Shown in pieces: positions 35,402 through 45,345 of a stretch of 64,000 nt of DNA (positions within the stretch are counted from its first letter, which is position 1; each line of letters begins with the position of its first letter). Source of the DNA: CAVSQX01 sp963730225. GTDB taxonomy: Bacteria; Planctomycetota; Phycisphaerae; Tepidisphaerales; Tepidisphaeraceae. The stretch spans positions 186,001-250,000 of the forward strand of contig CAVSQX010000003.1 in the NCBI GenBank assembly GCA_963730225.1, read 5' to 3'. The position numbers and the translations under genes were made by a program. The notes below the pieces were generated by a model that saw only the letters and a program-made list of their open reading frames with translations, was not told the DNA's origin and searched no databases.

Positions 35402-36781
35402 ATGCAAGTGTTTGACCATGTTCTGAGCATGATCGGCAACACGCCGATGCTGCGCGTCAATTCGTTCGACACCGGCTCGTGCACTCTGCTGATCAAATTG
35501 GAGAACCAGAATCCCGGAGGATCGATCAAGGATCGGATCGGGCGATCGATGATCGAGGCGGCCGAGCGCCAGGGCATGATCAATTCTGCTTCGACGCTGG
35601 TCGAGGCGACGGCGGGAAACACCGGGCTGGGACTGGCCCTGGTGGCGGCGAGCAAAGGATATCGGCTCACGCTCGTGATTCCCGACAAGATGAGCCAGGA
35701 AAAGCTGCTGCATCTGAACGCGCTGGGGGCGAAAATTGTGATGACGCGATCGGATGTGGGCAAAGGACACCCGCAGTATTACCAGGATTTGGCCCAGCGA
35801 ATCGCGCACGAAACGCCGAATTCTTTTTACGTCAATCAATTCAACAATCCGGCCAACCCAGCCGCTCACGAGCAGACCACCGGGCCGGAAATCTGGGAGC
35901 AGACGAATCAGAAAGTGGATGCAATCGTGTGCGGTGTCGGCTCCGGTGGAACCATCACCGGCCTGAGCCGATTTTTTGCGCGGACCGCTCCGCACGTGGA
36001 AATCGTGTTGGCCGACCCGGTCGGCTCGGTGCTGGCGGAGTACGTGAAAACCGGCCGAATCGGCACGGCCGGCTCGTGGCTGGTCGAGGGAATCGGCGAA
36101 GATTTCATTCCCGCGATCGCTGATTTGAGCCGCGTGCGAAAGTCGTACACGATTTCCGACGCCGAATCGCTCGAGACGATCCGCCTGCTGCTTCGCCGCG
36201 AAGGAACGCTGGCCGGCACCAGCAGCGGAACGCTGATCGCCGCGGCGATCCGATATTGCAAGGAACAAAAAACGCCCAAAACCGTCGTCACGTTCGTCTG
36301 CGATTCGGGAAGCAAATATCTTTCCAAGGCGTACAACGATTTCTGGATGGCCGACCAGGGCCTGGCCGGCCGGCCGCCGCACGGCGATCTGCGCGATCTG
36401 ATCTCCCGGCCGTTTGGCGAAGGTGCGGTGGTGGCCGTCGAACCGGGCGATCCGTTGTCCGTCGCTTATGCCAGAATGCGTTTGTACGATGTTTCGCAAC
36501 TGGCCGTGGTCGACAAGCAGCGATTGATCGGCATCGTGGACGAAAGCGATCTTCTTCTGGCTGTGCAGCACGGCGGCGCGAATTTCGACGGACTGGTGCG
36601 CGACGTGATGAGCAAAAACATTCGCACCGTCGATCATCGGGCGAAAATCGACGAGCTGTTTCCGATTTTCGACGCCGGCCTGGTCGCCGTCGTTCAGGAC
36701 GACCAGGGGTTCCACGGCCTGATCACGCGCATCGACGTGCTGAACTATCTTCGCAAGCGGCAGTCTTCGCGCTTGCCGTAA
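35402..36781 (+). CDS. Cystathionine beta-synthase with C-terminal CBS pair
   Basis: A 459-residue PLP enzyme that condenses serine (or cysteine) with homocysteine. The fold-type II core contains IGNTPMLRV, ENQNPGGSIKDRIG (PLP-Lys), ATAGNTGLGLALVAA, GVGSGGTITGLSRFF and FVCDSGSKYLSKAYN. Two CBS domains follow (about 325-455, from GDPLSVAYARMRLYDVSQLAVV and MSKNIRTVDHRAKI). The absence of a heme-binding N-terminus fits bacterial enzymes. ATG at 35402 was chosen because homologous sequence starts at MQVFDHVLSM. With the downstream gamma-lyase-like gene it suggests reverse transsulfuration. Confidence 0.9.
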   Translation: MQVFDHVLSMIGNTPMLRVNSFDTGSCTLLIKLENQNPGGSIKDRIGRSMIEAAERQGMINSASTLVEATAGNTGLGLALVAASKGYRLTLVIPDKMSQEKLLHLNALGAKIVMTRSDVGKGHPQYYQDLAQRIAHETPNSFYVNQFNNPANPAAHEQTTGPEIWEQTNQKVDAIVCGVGSGGTITGLSRFFARTAPHVEIVLADPVGSVLAEYVKTGRIGTAGSWLVEGIGEDFIPAIADLSRVRKSYTISDAESLETIRLLLRREGTLAGTSSGTLIAAAIRYCKEQKTPKTVVTFVCDSGSKYLSKAYNDFWMADQGLAGRPPHGDLRDLISRPFGEGAVVAVEPGDPLSVAYARMRLYDVSQLAVVDKQRLIGIVDESDLLLAVQHGGANFDGLVRDVMSKNIRTVDHRAKIDELFPIFDAGLVAVVQDDQGFHGLITRIDVLNYLRKRQSSRLP

Positions 36782-36915
36782 TTGTTTCGGCAGCGATCCC
36801 ATCCCTCTGCTGAAGGACGTCGTTGCCGTGGCCGGTCGCTCGTGCTTCCGTGGCTCACCCGGCGATGGCGATCGGGCAGACATTTTCCACCGGGGGCGTC
36901 GAAACGGCCGAGCTG

Positions 36916-37419
36916 TCAATCGCCCTGCACGATTTCCGACAGGAACCACGTTCGCCGCTCGGTTTGATCGATCCAGACCTCGATCAGGCTTGTCGTCGCC
37001 ACGTCGTTATGTTTCTCGCAGATTTCATGGGCCGAGCGGAAGTATCGGGTCAGCGCCTGATTGTCGGCGCTGAGCTCCGCCAGCATGTTCCTGGGGGCCA
37101 CGAATTCGGCATTGTTGTCCTTCAGCCGTTGGTGCCGGGAGATGTCGCCGATCGAGTGCAAGGTCGTTCCGCCGATTTTTCGCGCTCGCTCGGCGATATC
37201 ATCCGTCATGGCAAAGATCTGGTCAGAATGCTCGTCGAGCAGCAGGTGATAATCGCGGAAATGCGGCCCGCTCATGTGCCAATGGAAATTCTTGGTCTTG
37301 ACATAGAGGGCGAACACATCGGCCAACAATTGGCGCAGCCCGGCGGTGATCTCCGCCACGCCTTTGGGATTGAGATCCGTTGGTGTTTGCCCGGGCGGAG
37401 TTGTGGTGCGACTTGGCAT
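36916..37419 (-). CDS. Dps family ferritin-like protein
   Basis: A 167-residue ferritin-like protein that stores iron and shields DNA in stationary phase or oxidative stress. It has the Dps ferroxidase pattern KNFHWHMSGPHFRDYHLLLDEHSDQI (first His, then Asp and Glu) and the family C-terminal region. A short N-terminal tail (MPSRTTTPPGQTPTD) precedes the first helix. The ATG at 37419 was chosen; earlier in-frame starts are antisense-like. It lies between, and opposite to, the two sulfur-metabolism genes. Confidence 0.9.
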   Translation of the reverse strand: MPSRTTTPPGQTPTDLNPKGVAEITAGLRQLLADVFALYVKTKNFHWHMSGPHFRDYHLLLDEHSDQIFAMTDDIAERARKIGGTTLHSIGDISRHQRLKDNNAEFVAPRNMLAELSADNQALTRYFRSAHEICEKHNDVATTSLIEVWIDQTERRTWFLSEIVQGD

Positions 37420-37589
37420 GATTTGTTTCTCCGGTGTTAGAGTCGGGCGGCAATTGTGAACGCTATCGCTTCCGGTGTCGAGATGCGACGGCGCTGGCGG
37501 CAGCCGGTCCCCGGGATTCGCCCGATATCCGCTGGAACTGGGCCGATGGACTTCGTATCTTTGGTTCGCCTCTTGTGCGGGAAGGTGTA

Positions 37590-38798
37590 ATGAGCGAACC
37601 GGGCAACAACGAAATGCCGACCAATCGCGCCTTGCCGTACGCCGGCACGCGGCCGCATTTTGCCACACGCACAATCCACGGTGGACAAATTCCCGATCCG
37701 CTCACCGGGGCGGTGATGCCGCCGGTTTATCTCACCAGCACCTTCAAACAGCAATCTCCCGGCGTGCACAAGGGCCTGGATTACGGCCGCAGCCACAATC
37801 CGACGCGATGGGCACTGGAACGATGCGTCGCCGATCTGGAGGAAGGCGCCGCCGGCTTCGCCTTCGCTTCCGGCCTGGCCTCGATCTCCACCGTGCTGGA
37901 ACTGCTCGACGCCGGCTCGCACATCATCGCCAGTGATGATCTTTACGGCGGCACGTTTCGGCTCTTCGAGCGCGTTCGGCGAAAAAGCGCGAATCTCGAT
38001 TTCACCTACGTCGATGCCAGCAATCCGTCCGCCGTCGAATCCGCGATTCGCGGCAACACGAAAATGCTCTGGATCGAAACGCCCAGCAATCCGCTGCTGA
38101 AGATCGCCGATCTGGCCGAGCTTTCTCGCATCGCGCGGAAACACAAGTTGCTGTCCGTCTCCGACAACACGTTCGCCACGCCCTGCATTCAGCGGCCGCT
38201 GACGATGGGGTTCGACATCGTCGTTCACAGCACGACCAAATACATCAACGGCCACAGCGACATGATCGGCGGCATCGCCGTCGTCGGCGACAATCCGGCG
38301 CTGATCGATCGCCTCACATTCCTGCAAAATGCCGTCGGAGCGATCTCCAGTCCGTTCGATAGTTTCCTCGCTCTCCGCGGAGTGAAAACCCTGGCGCTGC
38401 GAATGGAACGCTCGTCGCAGAGCGCGTTGGAAGTGGCCCGGTTTCTCGAATCCCGCAAGGAAATCCGCCGCGTCATTTATCCGCATCTGCCCAGCCATCC
38501 GCAGCACGAACTGGCCTCTCGCCAGATGGCCACCGGCGGCGGAATGGTCAGCGCCATTCTCGACGGCGGTCTGCCGCACGCCCGCCGATTTCTGGAGCGA
38601 TGCCACTGGTTCACGCTGGCCGAAAGCCTCGGCGGTGTCGAGAGCCTCATCGAGCATCCCGGGTTGATGACCCACGCCAGCATCCCCGCCGCCCGCCGTG
38701 CCGAAATCGGCATCGACGATGGCTTGATCCGATTGTCCGTCGGCATCGAGGACGTGCGCGATTTGATCGGCGATCTCGAAAATGCTCTAAAAATCTGA
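37590..38798 (+). CDS. Cystathionine gamma-lyase/gamma-synthase family PLP enzyme
   Basis: A 402-residue Cys/Met-metabolism PLP enzyme. Diagnostic stretches are PPVYLTSTFKQQSPG, YGRSHNPTRWALERCVADLE, ASGLASISTVLELL, the PLP-Lys loop VVHSTTKYINGHSDMIGG and LAESLGGVESLIEHPGLMTH. Either gamma-lyase or gamma-synthase activity is possible by sequence; proximity to the beta-synthase gene favours cystathionine gamma-lyase. The start at 37590 has AAGG upstream and follows an in-frame stretch with no homology. The spacing from Dps means it has its own promoter. Confidence 0.88.
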   Translation: MSEPGNNEMPTNRALPYAGTRPHFATRTIHGGQIPDPLTGAVMPPVYLTSTFKQQSPGVHKGLDYGRSHNPTRWALERCVADLEEGAAGFAFASGLASISTVLELLDAGSHIIASDDLYGGTFRLFERVRRKSANLDFTYVDASNPSAVESAIRGNTKMLWIETPSNPLLKIADLAELSRIARKHKLLSVSDNTFATPCIQRPLTMGFDIVVHSTTKYINGHSDMIGGIAVVGDNPALIDRLTFLQNAVGAISSPFDSFLALRGVKTLALRMERSSQSALEVARFLESRKEIRRVIYPHLPSHPQHELASRQMATGGGMVSAILDGGLPHARRFLERCHWFTLAESLGGVESLIEHPGLMTHASIPAARRAEIGIDDGLIRLSVGIEDVRDLIGDLENALKI

Positions 38799-38820
38799 GA
38801 GTTCAGCTTCCGCAGAATCG

Positions 38821-39036
38821 GTGCGATCATTACCGAAGCCGGCGGTCGAAAAGGCCCGGCAGGAACCGGGCGATTTACTTGACAACGCGATCAACGAAAA
38901 TGTGCTGCGCGTCGTGGACCAGCTCAAGACTTCCACGCCGATCCTGGCTCACGAAGTGCAAGCCGACGACCCGCAAGTCGTCGGAGCGCGATACAACCTG
39001 GCCCCGGGAACGGTTCAGTGGCTCAGCCAGCCGTGA
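38821..39036 (+). pseudogene. C-terminal remnant of a beta-carbonic anhydrase
   Basis: Only 71 residues are open. The part from LDNAINENVLRVVDQLKTSTPIL to VVGARYNLAPGTVQWL follows the C-terminal helix and last strand of beta-carbonic anhydrases (NV..qv..L...P......g...v.G..Ydl.tG.v..l). The zinc-binding N-terminal half is absent and no upstream frame supplies it. It is therefore best read as a degraded gene end, though the similarity is short and judged by eye. Confidence 0.45.
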
Positions 39037-40217
39037 GTGGCTGCTGGCCGGAGGTTTTCGGCTCGGACCATCTCAGCACGCCGCGCACCAGGAAAACGTT
39101 CAGAAAGATCGAGATCAGCGATGCGGCCAGCGTGGCATTGAACACGTCGTCTCCCACCATTTTTGCGTTGGCGGCGGTTTCCACGACGACGAACGACAGT
39201 TCGCCGATTTGCGTCAATCCAGCGGCGATGGCGATCGCATTGCCGATCGAATATCGAAACAGCAGTGCCACCGACGACCAGATCAGAAATTTGCCCGGAA
39301 CGATCAAGAGCAGCATGATGCCCAGCAGCGGCAAGCTGTGGCGGATGATCTGCGGATCGATGAGCGTTCCCAGCGACACGAAGAAAAGCGCAGATCAGCG
39401 CATTGCGCAGCGGCAGCAGTCGATCGTGCACTTCGTGCAGGTCTTTGGACCCGCTGATCGCCAGCCCGGCGATGAACGCGCCCAGGGCGACGGAGAATCC
39501 GATGGCCTGCGCCAGCGCCGCGGTGCCAAGGCAAACGCACAGTCCAACCAGCAGCACCAACTCCTTGTTTCCGCTCCTTTCGGCGCGACGAACGAGAATC
39601 GGGATTACTTTGATCGCCAGGAAAACCAGCGGCACGAGCAGAACAACCACTTTTCCCAGCGTCCATGCCGCTTTGACGAGCCGGCCGCTGTCGGAACTAC
39701 CGAAGGTCGGCAGCACGACGGTCATCAGAACAACGGCCAGATCCTCAAACAGCGTGATGCCGATTTTGGCTCGGCCGGAGGACGTGCCCATGGCCCCGCG
39801 ATCGTGCAGGAGCTGGGCCAACACCATGGTGCTGGCGACCGACACGGTGGCGCCGATCACCGCCCCCTGCATCGCGCTCCATCCGACCAGCCGGGCCGTC
39901 AGAATCGCCAACCCCATCGACAGCGAAATGCCCAGCGTGCCGCCTGCCACGGCGATCCATTTCACGCGCAGTAGATCCGGCACGGAAAATTCCACGCCGA
40001 TGGAAAACATCAACAACACGACACCCGTTTCGGCCACTTCATGAAACGTGTGTACGTCGGATAACTTCAAACCCGGCGTGAACGGGCTGATGGCAATGCC
40101 GCCGACCACAAAGCCCAGAATCAACGGCAGATTCAGACTCCAGGCGAGGAAGCCACCGGCCGTGGCGGCAATAAATATGTACGCCAGATCGTGAAAGAGA
40201 AGGGGATTTGATTCCAT
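39023..40217 (-). CDS. CPA2-type cation:proton antiporter, frameshifted near 39391
   Basis: A KefB/GerN-type monovalent cation:proton antiporter of about 397 residues with 11-12 helices. Supporting sequence: LPLILGFVVGGIAISP, EVAETGVVLLMFSIGVEFSV, TVSVASTMVLAQLLHDRGAM and FSVALGAFIAGLAISGS (ion-site region). After LLPLRNALI the frame needs one base removed at 39391-39394 to give ALFFVSLGTLIDP and GLTQIGELSFVVVE. The full-span length is 3n+1. No C-terminal NAD-binding (TrkA-N) domain follows, so it lacks the KefB regulatory half. The stop overlaps the carbonic-anhydrase remnant. Confidence 0.82.
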
Positions 40218-40249
40218 ATTCGCTGGTCCGCTGGGCCTAGAATGTCGCC

Positions 40250-40951
40250 ATGTCCGGTCGTTATACGCTTCGTCGGCTCGATCTGGTTCGCGCAGCCCTC
40301 GATGCCACTCCCTATTTACCGGCGTTTGAGGAGTTCGACCAGCGCCGCATCGTTCCGCGCTTCAACATCGCTCCCTCGCAGCATGTCGCCATTGTCAGAA
40401 TCAGCGGCGAGGGAAAGCGAGTGCTCGATCTGGCCGAGTGGGGATTGATTCCATCCTGGACGAAAGAAAAACCCAGGACTCGTCCGATCAATGCGCGGGC
40501 CGAAACGGTCGCAACCAGTGGAATGTTTCGACATGCGTTTGCTCATCGCCGATGCCTGATTCCGGCGGATGGGTTTTACGAATGGCACGGGAGCAAGCCG
40601 CCCAGGCAACCGTATTTCATTCATCGCAAAGACGACGGCATCTTTGCATTTGCCGGATTGTGGGAGCGCTGGAAGCCCCAGCCCGATGCGGAGCCGATTG
40701 AAACCTGCACGATCATCACGACCACGGCCAACGAACTGATGAAGCCGATCCACGATCGGATGCCGGTCATCATCGAGCCTGCGGATTACGGCCGCTGGCT
40801 TGATCCGAAAGTTCCCGCAAGCGAGATCGGCGATTTGCTCAAACCATCTTCGCCCGATGACTTGCAAGCGACGGCGATTTCGTCTCGGGTAAACAATGTC
40901 AAGAACGACGGGGCCGAACTCCTGGAGCCGGATAAATCATTTGGCGCTTGA
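40250..40951 (+). CDS. SRAP (YedK/HMCES-like) protein with Ser at the catalytic Cys position
   Basis: A 233-residue SRAP-domain protein. In this family Cys2 forms a covalent bond with abasic sites in single-stranded DNA. Here the N-terminus is MSGRYTLRR, so position 2 is Ser (codon TCC) instead of the expected Cys (TGC/TGT). Other active-site elements remain: NIAPSQ, INARAET (N81, R83), GFYEW (E111) and PIHDRMPV (H168). The change may reduce or abolish DNA crosslinking, or be a base-call error. It overlaps the converging pectinesterase 3' end by 15 bases. Confidence 0.87.
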   Translation: MSGRYTLRRLDLVRAALDATPYLPAFEEFDQRRIVPRFNIAPSQHVAIVRISGEGKRVLDLAEWGLIPSWTKEKPRTRPINARAETVATSGMFRHAFAHRRCLIPADGFYEWHGSKPPRQPYFIHRKDDGIFAFAGLWERWKPQPDAEPIETCTIITTTANELMKPIHDRMPVIIEPADYGRWLDPKVPASEIGDLLKPSSPDDLQATAISSRVNNVKNDGAELLEPDKSFGA

Positions 40952-42424
40952 AACATTCGGATCGTCCTGGGCGTCCCAATCATTTCCCAGCACAAAACTC
41001 GGCTTGCTGTAATTGGCGATCAGCTCGGCATCATCGGGGGTTTTCAGTTGCCGCGAGATGCCCAGCCGCTTGCTGACATCGACCGGATTGCCGCTGGCAT
41101 CGCGGCTGTCGTACTCCCAGAAGTGCACCTCGGGGGCCGTCGTCGGCGCGGTGGTTCCGCGCGCGCCGTTCAGCAGCCAGCCGACCGGTGACACGGCCGG
41201 ACCCAGCACGCAATCCATCAGCACAACCTCGCTGTGGGGAAAAGCCGCCGGAGCGATGCGCCAGATACATTCCCGTCACGCCTTCAGGCCCGTCGAATGT
41301 GCAGTGATGATAAACATACCCGTGGTTCGTCGCCGGATTGCGAATCTGCGTGTAGTACCCCCGGGCCCGGGTGCCGTAGCAATGACAATTCTCGAAGAAG
41401 CACGGCCCCTTTCCCCACATGAAATCGACATCACCGTCGATGTCGCAATTGCGAAGATACGCCTGGCCGTTAATTTGCAGCGTGTCCTGAAAACTGTGCA
41501 GATCGACGTTGGCGATTATCGCCCGGCTCCTGGTGTTCCCATTCAGAATCAGCGCCTCCGCCTGGCTTCCGCCGCGCGGGGTGGTGTCGCTGATTGTCAG
41601 GTTGCTGATGACCAGATCGTTGCAGTTGGCCGCAAGAAAAACTCCGCGATGATAAATGCCCTGATCCGACGCGGGGTTGAACCGCGCGTTGTTGGAATAA
41701 GCGATCACACTTTGTTTGCGATCCTCGCCGGTGATGGTCAGCGCCTGCTTGTTGGCGAAAAAAATCAATTCGCTGTAGGTCCCCTTGTGCAGGAAAATCG
41801 TGGTGCGCACCGTGTTGCCGTCGGGCACGAAGTCGATCGCGCCCTGCACGGTGCAGAAATCCCCCGAGCCGTCGGCGGCAACGGCCAGCTTCGTGCTGCC
41901 GGCGCCCGAGGCGCAGCCTTGGTCGTGAATTGCCAGTTGGTCGCATCGCTGATGCCGCCGTACGGGCCACCTTCGTTTTTGAAAGCGCCCGCATCGATTG
42001 TGACGCGGTATGTTTTGTTGTACGCCAATGAGCCGTTGGGGAGATAAATCGTCGCCTCCTTGCCGGAAACGATCACCGGATAATATTTGAAATTCGGCAG
42101 ACCTCCGATCGATTGCGTGGCGATACGGTCGCTGACATCGACCGATTGCACCACCGCGTTGCTCGCCCCGTCCAGGATTTTGATCTTGCCCGCCCCGATG
42201 ACCGGCGGAGCGCTGAAGGTCAGGCGCAGTGGAGTGTCGACACACACATCCCGGGCCCCGGCCGCGGGAAACATGGCGCTGACCGCCGGCGCTGTTGTGC
42301 TCTGGCCGTCCGCAGCGCCGATGAAAATCTGCGTAGCCGCAAATACGCAAAGCGCCACCGAGAAAAAAACGGCGCGACACCGCCCGCTCTTCCCGACAAT
42401 CAGACCGCTGGCAGATTTCGGCAT
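40937..42424 (-). CDS. Secreted pectinesterase (CE8) with Ig-like domain, two frame breaks
   Basis: Three frames must be joined to recover the gene, about 495 residues. The start at 42424 encodes a signal region (VFFSVALCVFAATQIFIGAA) and an Ig-like SbsA/Big_5-type domain (VSAMFPAAGARDVCVDTPLR). A base is missing near 41910-41915. The CE8 core follows: VAADGSGDFCTVQGAIDFVP, HSFQDTLQINGQAYL (Gln-Asp) and DVDFMWGKG (nucleophile Asp). One extra T in the coding-strand TTTT (41241-41244) must be removed to reach VVLMDCVLGPAVSPVGWLLN. The enzyme removes methyl esters from pectin. Both breaks could be errors; a truly dead gene is also possible. Confidence 0.72.
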
Positions 42425-42591
42425 GATCGATTCCTCTGAATGAATTCCGCTCCGGGGATCAGATTCTACCGCCCAAGGTTACTGGACCGACGCAATCGCC
42501 CGCCAGCCCGCGGCGTGATGAGATTCGCTCAAATCATTATGAAAACCGAATTCTCACGATCTGACTTTGGCGCGTCGATTATGATTCGGCG

Positions 42592-43842
42592 ATGCCCAGC
42601 CCCAACGCCAGCCGTCGGTATGGATCGCCACTCATCCGCCTCACCGCTGCCAGTGTTCTGCTGACAGTGATCGGCTGCTCGACACCCGCTAAACCTCCGC
42701 CTTCGACTCCGCCGCCGTCGCAAGCTCCGCCCCCGAATCTCGCGGCCCCGACCACACAGCCCCAGGCGCGCAGAACATTCCGCCCTCGAATCACCCGGTT
42801 CGTGGATCAGCCCGATTCATTTTTCCTCACGCCGCCCGGCCGCTCGGTCGCCGACAACGTTGTCGGCTGGCAGAACGCCAACGGCGGATGGTTCAAGAAT
42901 TACGATCCCACCCAGCCGCGCCCGGCGATCATCGTGGACGATCTCACCAGCGGCCCACCCGGCGACGATGATTCCGTCTGGCATCGCGTCAGCACCTTCG
43001 ACAATTCCGCCACCTACAGCGAGATGCGCGTCCTGGCCCGGGCCTACCGTGTCCTGAAAGACGATTCCTATTGCCGGGCCTTCGATCGCGGGCTGGAATA
43101 TATTTTTGAATCGCAATATCCCAACGGCGGCTGGCCGCAACGATTTCCCCTGCAAAACAACTACGGCCGAACCATCACCTTCAACGACGATGCAATGACC
43201 GGCGTGATGTTCCTGCTCGATGACATCATTCATCAACGGCCCGATTTCACATTTCTTTCCGACCAGCAGCGCGGCAGATGCAAGCCCGCTTTCGATCGCG
43301 GAATCGACTGCATTCTCAATTGCCAAATCCGGGTCAATGGCCGGCCGACCGTCTGGTGTCAGCAACACGATGAAATAACCTTCGCTCCCGCCGGCGGACG
43401 TGCCTACGAGCTGCCGTCGTTCTGCGGCGAAGAAAGCGCCGATCTCATCCAGTTGCTGATGCGAATCGAGCATCCCAGCCCCAGGATTTGCCAGGCGATC
43501 GAAGGAGCCGTGGCCTGGTACGACGCGTCCAAAATCACCGGCATCCGATTGCGATCCATCTCCAGCCCACAGGCTCCGCGCGGACGGGACTACCTCGTTG
43601 TCAATGATCCATCGGCCCCTCCCATGTGGGCCCGGTTTTACGACCTGAAGACCAATCGCCCATTGTTTTGCAGTCGCGACGGCATTCCGCGCGATTCGAT
43701 CGATCAGATTTCCGTCGAGCGCAGAACCGGCTACCAGTGGTACGGCTACTGGGGCAACAGCGTGGCGCAGGCCTACCAGGACTGGAAGCTCCGCGTCGAA
43801 TCAACCACACAAGCAACGAACCGACAGGACGCCAGCCCTTGA
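42592..43842 (+). CDS. Pectate lyase, PL10 family (lipoprotein)
   Basis: A 416-residue secreted pectate lyase resembling PelA-type PL10 enzymes. A lipoprotein signal (ASVLLTVIGCS) is followed by a proline-rich linker and an alpha/alpha-toroid core. Core segments are VVGWQNANGGWFKNYDP, FDNSATYSEMRVLAR, QYPNGGWPQRFPL, ITFNDDAMTGVMFLLDDI (acidic calcium-site Asp pair) and AGGRAYELPSFCGEESADL, which holds the likely catalytic Arg. It cleaves polygalacturonate by beta-elimination. It is divergent from the pectinesterase, with 167 bases between their starts, consistent with joint pectin use. Confidence 0.85.
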   Translation: MPSPNASRRYGSPLIRLTAASVLLTVIGCSTPAKPPPSTPPPSQAPPPNLAAPTTQPQARRTFRPRITRFVDQPDSFFLTPPGRSVADNVVGWQNANGGWFKNYDPTQPRPAIIVDDLTSGPPGDDDSVWHRVSTFDNSATYSEMRVLARAYRVLKDDSYCRAFDRGLEYIFESQYPNGGWPQRFPLQNNYGRTITFNDDAMTGVMFLLDDIIHQRPDFTFLSDQQRGRCKPAFDRGIDCILNCQIRVNGRPTVWCQQHDEITFAPAGGRAYELPSFCGEESADLIQLLMRIEHPSPRICQAIEGAVAWYDASKITGIRLRSISSPQAPRGRDYLVVNDPSAPPMWARFYDLKTNRPLFCSRDGIPRDSIDQISVERRTGYQWYGYWGNSVAQAYQDWKLRVESTTQATNRQDASP

Positions 43843-43930
43843 GCGCACCGTTCCATCATCTTCGCATCATCGTTCAATTCGTAGATTGCGGAAGATGGCC
43901 CCGTCACGCGATTATCTCACAGAGGTTTTT

Positions 43931-45010
43931 ATGCGGCACGCTTTGATTCTGTTTGTTGCAATGGTCCTCGCATTGACCGTTCCCGGCCTGGCTGCCGATG
44001 CTCCGACGGGCTCGGAGTACAGCGTCATCAAAAAGGTGAAAGTCGGCGGGGCGGGCGGGTTTGACTATGTCTTTGCCGACTCCGCCGGCCGCCGGCTGTA
44101 CATTCCACGCTCGGCCGGTCGCGGCGGGGGAGCTGGTGTCTCCCGCGTCACCGTCTTCGATCTCGATACCCTCGTCCCCGTCGGTGAAATACCCAACACC
44201 ATCGGCGTGCACGGCGTCGCCGTCGATCCGCAGTCCGGCCATGGTTTTTGCAGCAGCAATCCCGTCGTCATGTTCGATACCAAGACCCTGGCGACGCTCA
44301 AAACCATTCACGTTGACGGCAGCCCCGACGGCATTTTCCTCGAACCCGCCACCGAACGCATTTTCGTGCTGAGCCATCGCGCTCCCAACGTTTCCGTGCT
44401 CGATGCCAAAGACGGCTCGCTCGTCGGCACCATCGACCTCGGCGGCGCTCCCGAGCAGGGCCAAAGCGATGGCAACGGCCACGTCTTCATCGACATCGAA
44501 GACCGCGACCAGATCGCCGCCGTCGACGCCAACACAATGAAGGTGACCGCCCACTTTGATTTAGCCGGCAAAGGCGGCGGGCCTGGCGGCTTGGGGCTCG
44601 ACGCCGCCAACCACATTCTCTTCGCCTTCTGCCACAATCCGCAGACCTGCGTCGTTCTGAACTCGGTGGACGGCAGCATCCTCACGACCCTCCCGATCGG
44701 CAACGGCGTCGACGCCGGCGGCTTCAACCCCAATACGATGGAAGCCTTCTGCTCCACCGGCGACGGCAAACTGACTTTCATCAAAGAGAACAGCCCAACC
44801 AGTTTTGAGATCGAGCAAAACCTGATCACGATGCGCGCAGCAAAAACCTCGACCCTCGACAGCAAGACGAATCAGATCTTCCTGATCGCCGCCGAGTACG
44901 CCGCTCCGACATCGCAACCCACCACCAGCAGCTTTGCCGCAGGCGGGCGCAGAGGCAGCCGCGGCCAAATGGTTCCCGGCTCATTCACGATTCTGTGCGT
45001 CGGCAAGTGA
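43931..45010 (+). CDS. Secreted YncE-like beta-propeller protein
   Basis: A 359-residue exported protein. The signal peptide is MRHALILFVAMVLALTVPGL. The rest is a repetitive YVTN/YncE-type beta-propeller, with blades such as SRVTVFDLDTLVPVGEIPN, APNVSVLDAKDGSLVGTIDL and DRDQIAAVDANTMKVTAHF. The C-terminus is Ser/Gly/Arg-rich. Such proteins bind ligands or cell-surface partners; no enzyme activity is implied. The ATG at 43931 is taken because the signal peptide starts there. Confidence 0.8.
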   Translation: MRHALILFVAMVLALTVPGLAADAPTGSEYSVIKKVKVGGAGGFDYVFADSAGRRLYIPRSAGRGGGAGVSRVTVFDLDTLVPVGEIPNTIGVHGVAVDPQSGHGFCSSNPVVMFDTKTLATLKTIHVDGSPDGIFLEPATERIFVLSHRAPNVSVLDAKDGSLVGTIDLGGAPEQGQSDGNGHVFIDIEDRDQIAAVDANTMKVTAHFDLAGKGGGPGGLGLDAANHILFAFCHNPQTCVVLNSVDGSILTTLPIGNGVDAGGFNPNTMEAFCSTGDGKLTFIKENSPTSFEIEQNLITMRAAKTSTLDSKTNQIFLIAAEYAAPTSQPTTSSFAAGGRRGSRGQMVPGSFTILCVGK

Positions 45011-45345
45011 CCGAAACATTCTCGCTGTCGCAGCCGATCGCCAGTTCGCCCAGGGCGGTGCTGTTGCCGTTTTCGTTCTGCCTGTTCGATAACGCACGTC
45101 AGAAACTTCTGTCATGGGCCTGTCACACCGACGGCCAATGGCCGCGAAGGAGCCGCGACGCGGCGGACCTGGGTCATCGACCGGAAGAATTGCTCAAGAG
45201 CGATCGGAATCCGATTCGCCACAAGTAGGCGTCAGACAGCAAACCACGTCGTAAACCGCAGCCCCCAGCTCGGCACCACCGGCGTTTCCGGCCTGACTTT
45301 CGAAAACGTCCCCGTTAACGGCTCGACTTTTCCGACCACCAATCC
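45011..45345. other. Region without a supported gene
   Basis: A 78-codon frame (44995-45228) overlaps the end of the YncE-like gene but shows no family pattern. Nothing else was recognised. The region borders the decayed ORF at 45346. Confidence 0.4.

Noticed and set aside
44995..45228. 78-codon plus-strand frame overlapping the YncE-like gene end.
   Set aside because: No homology pattern and overlaps a well-supported gene stop.
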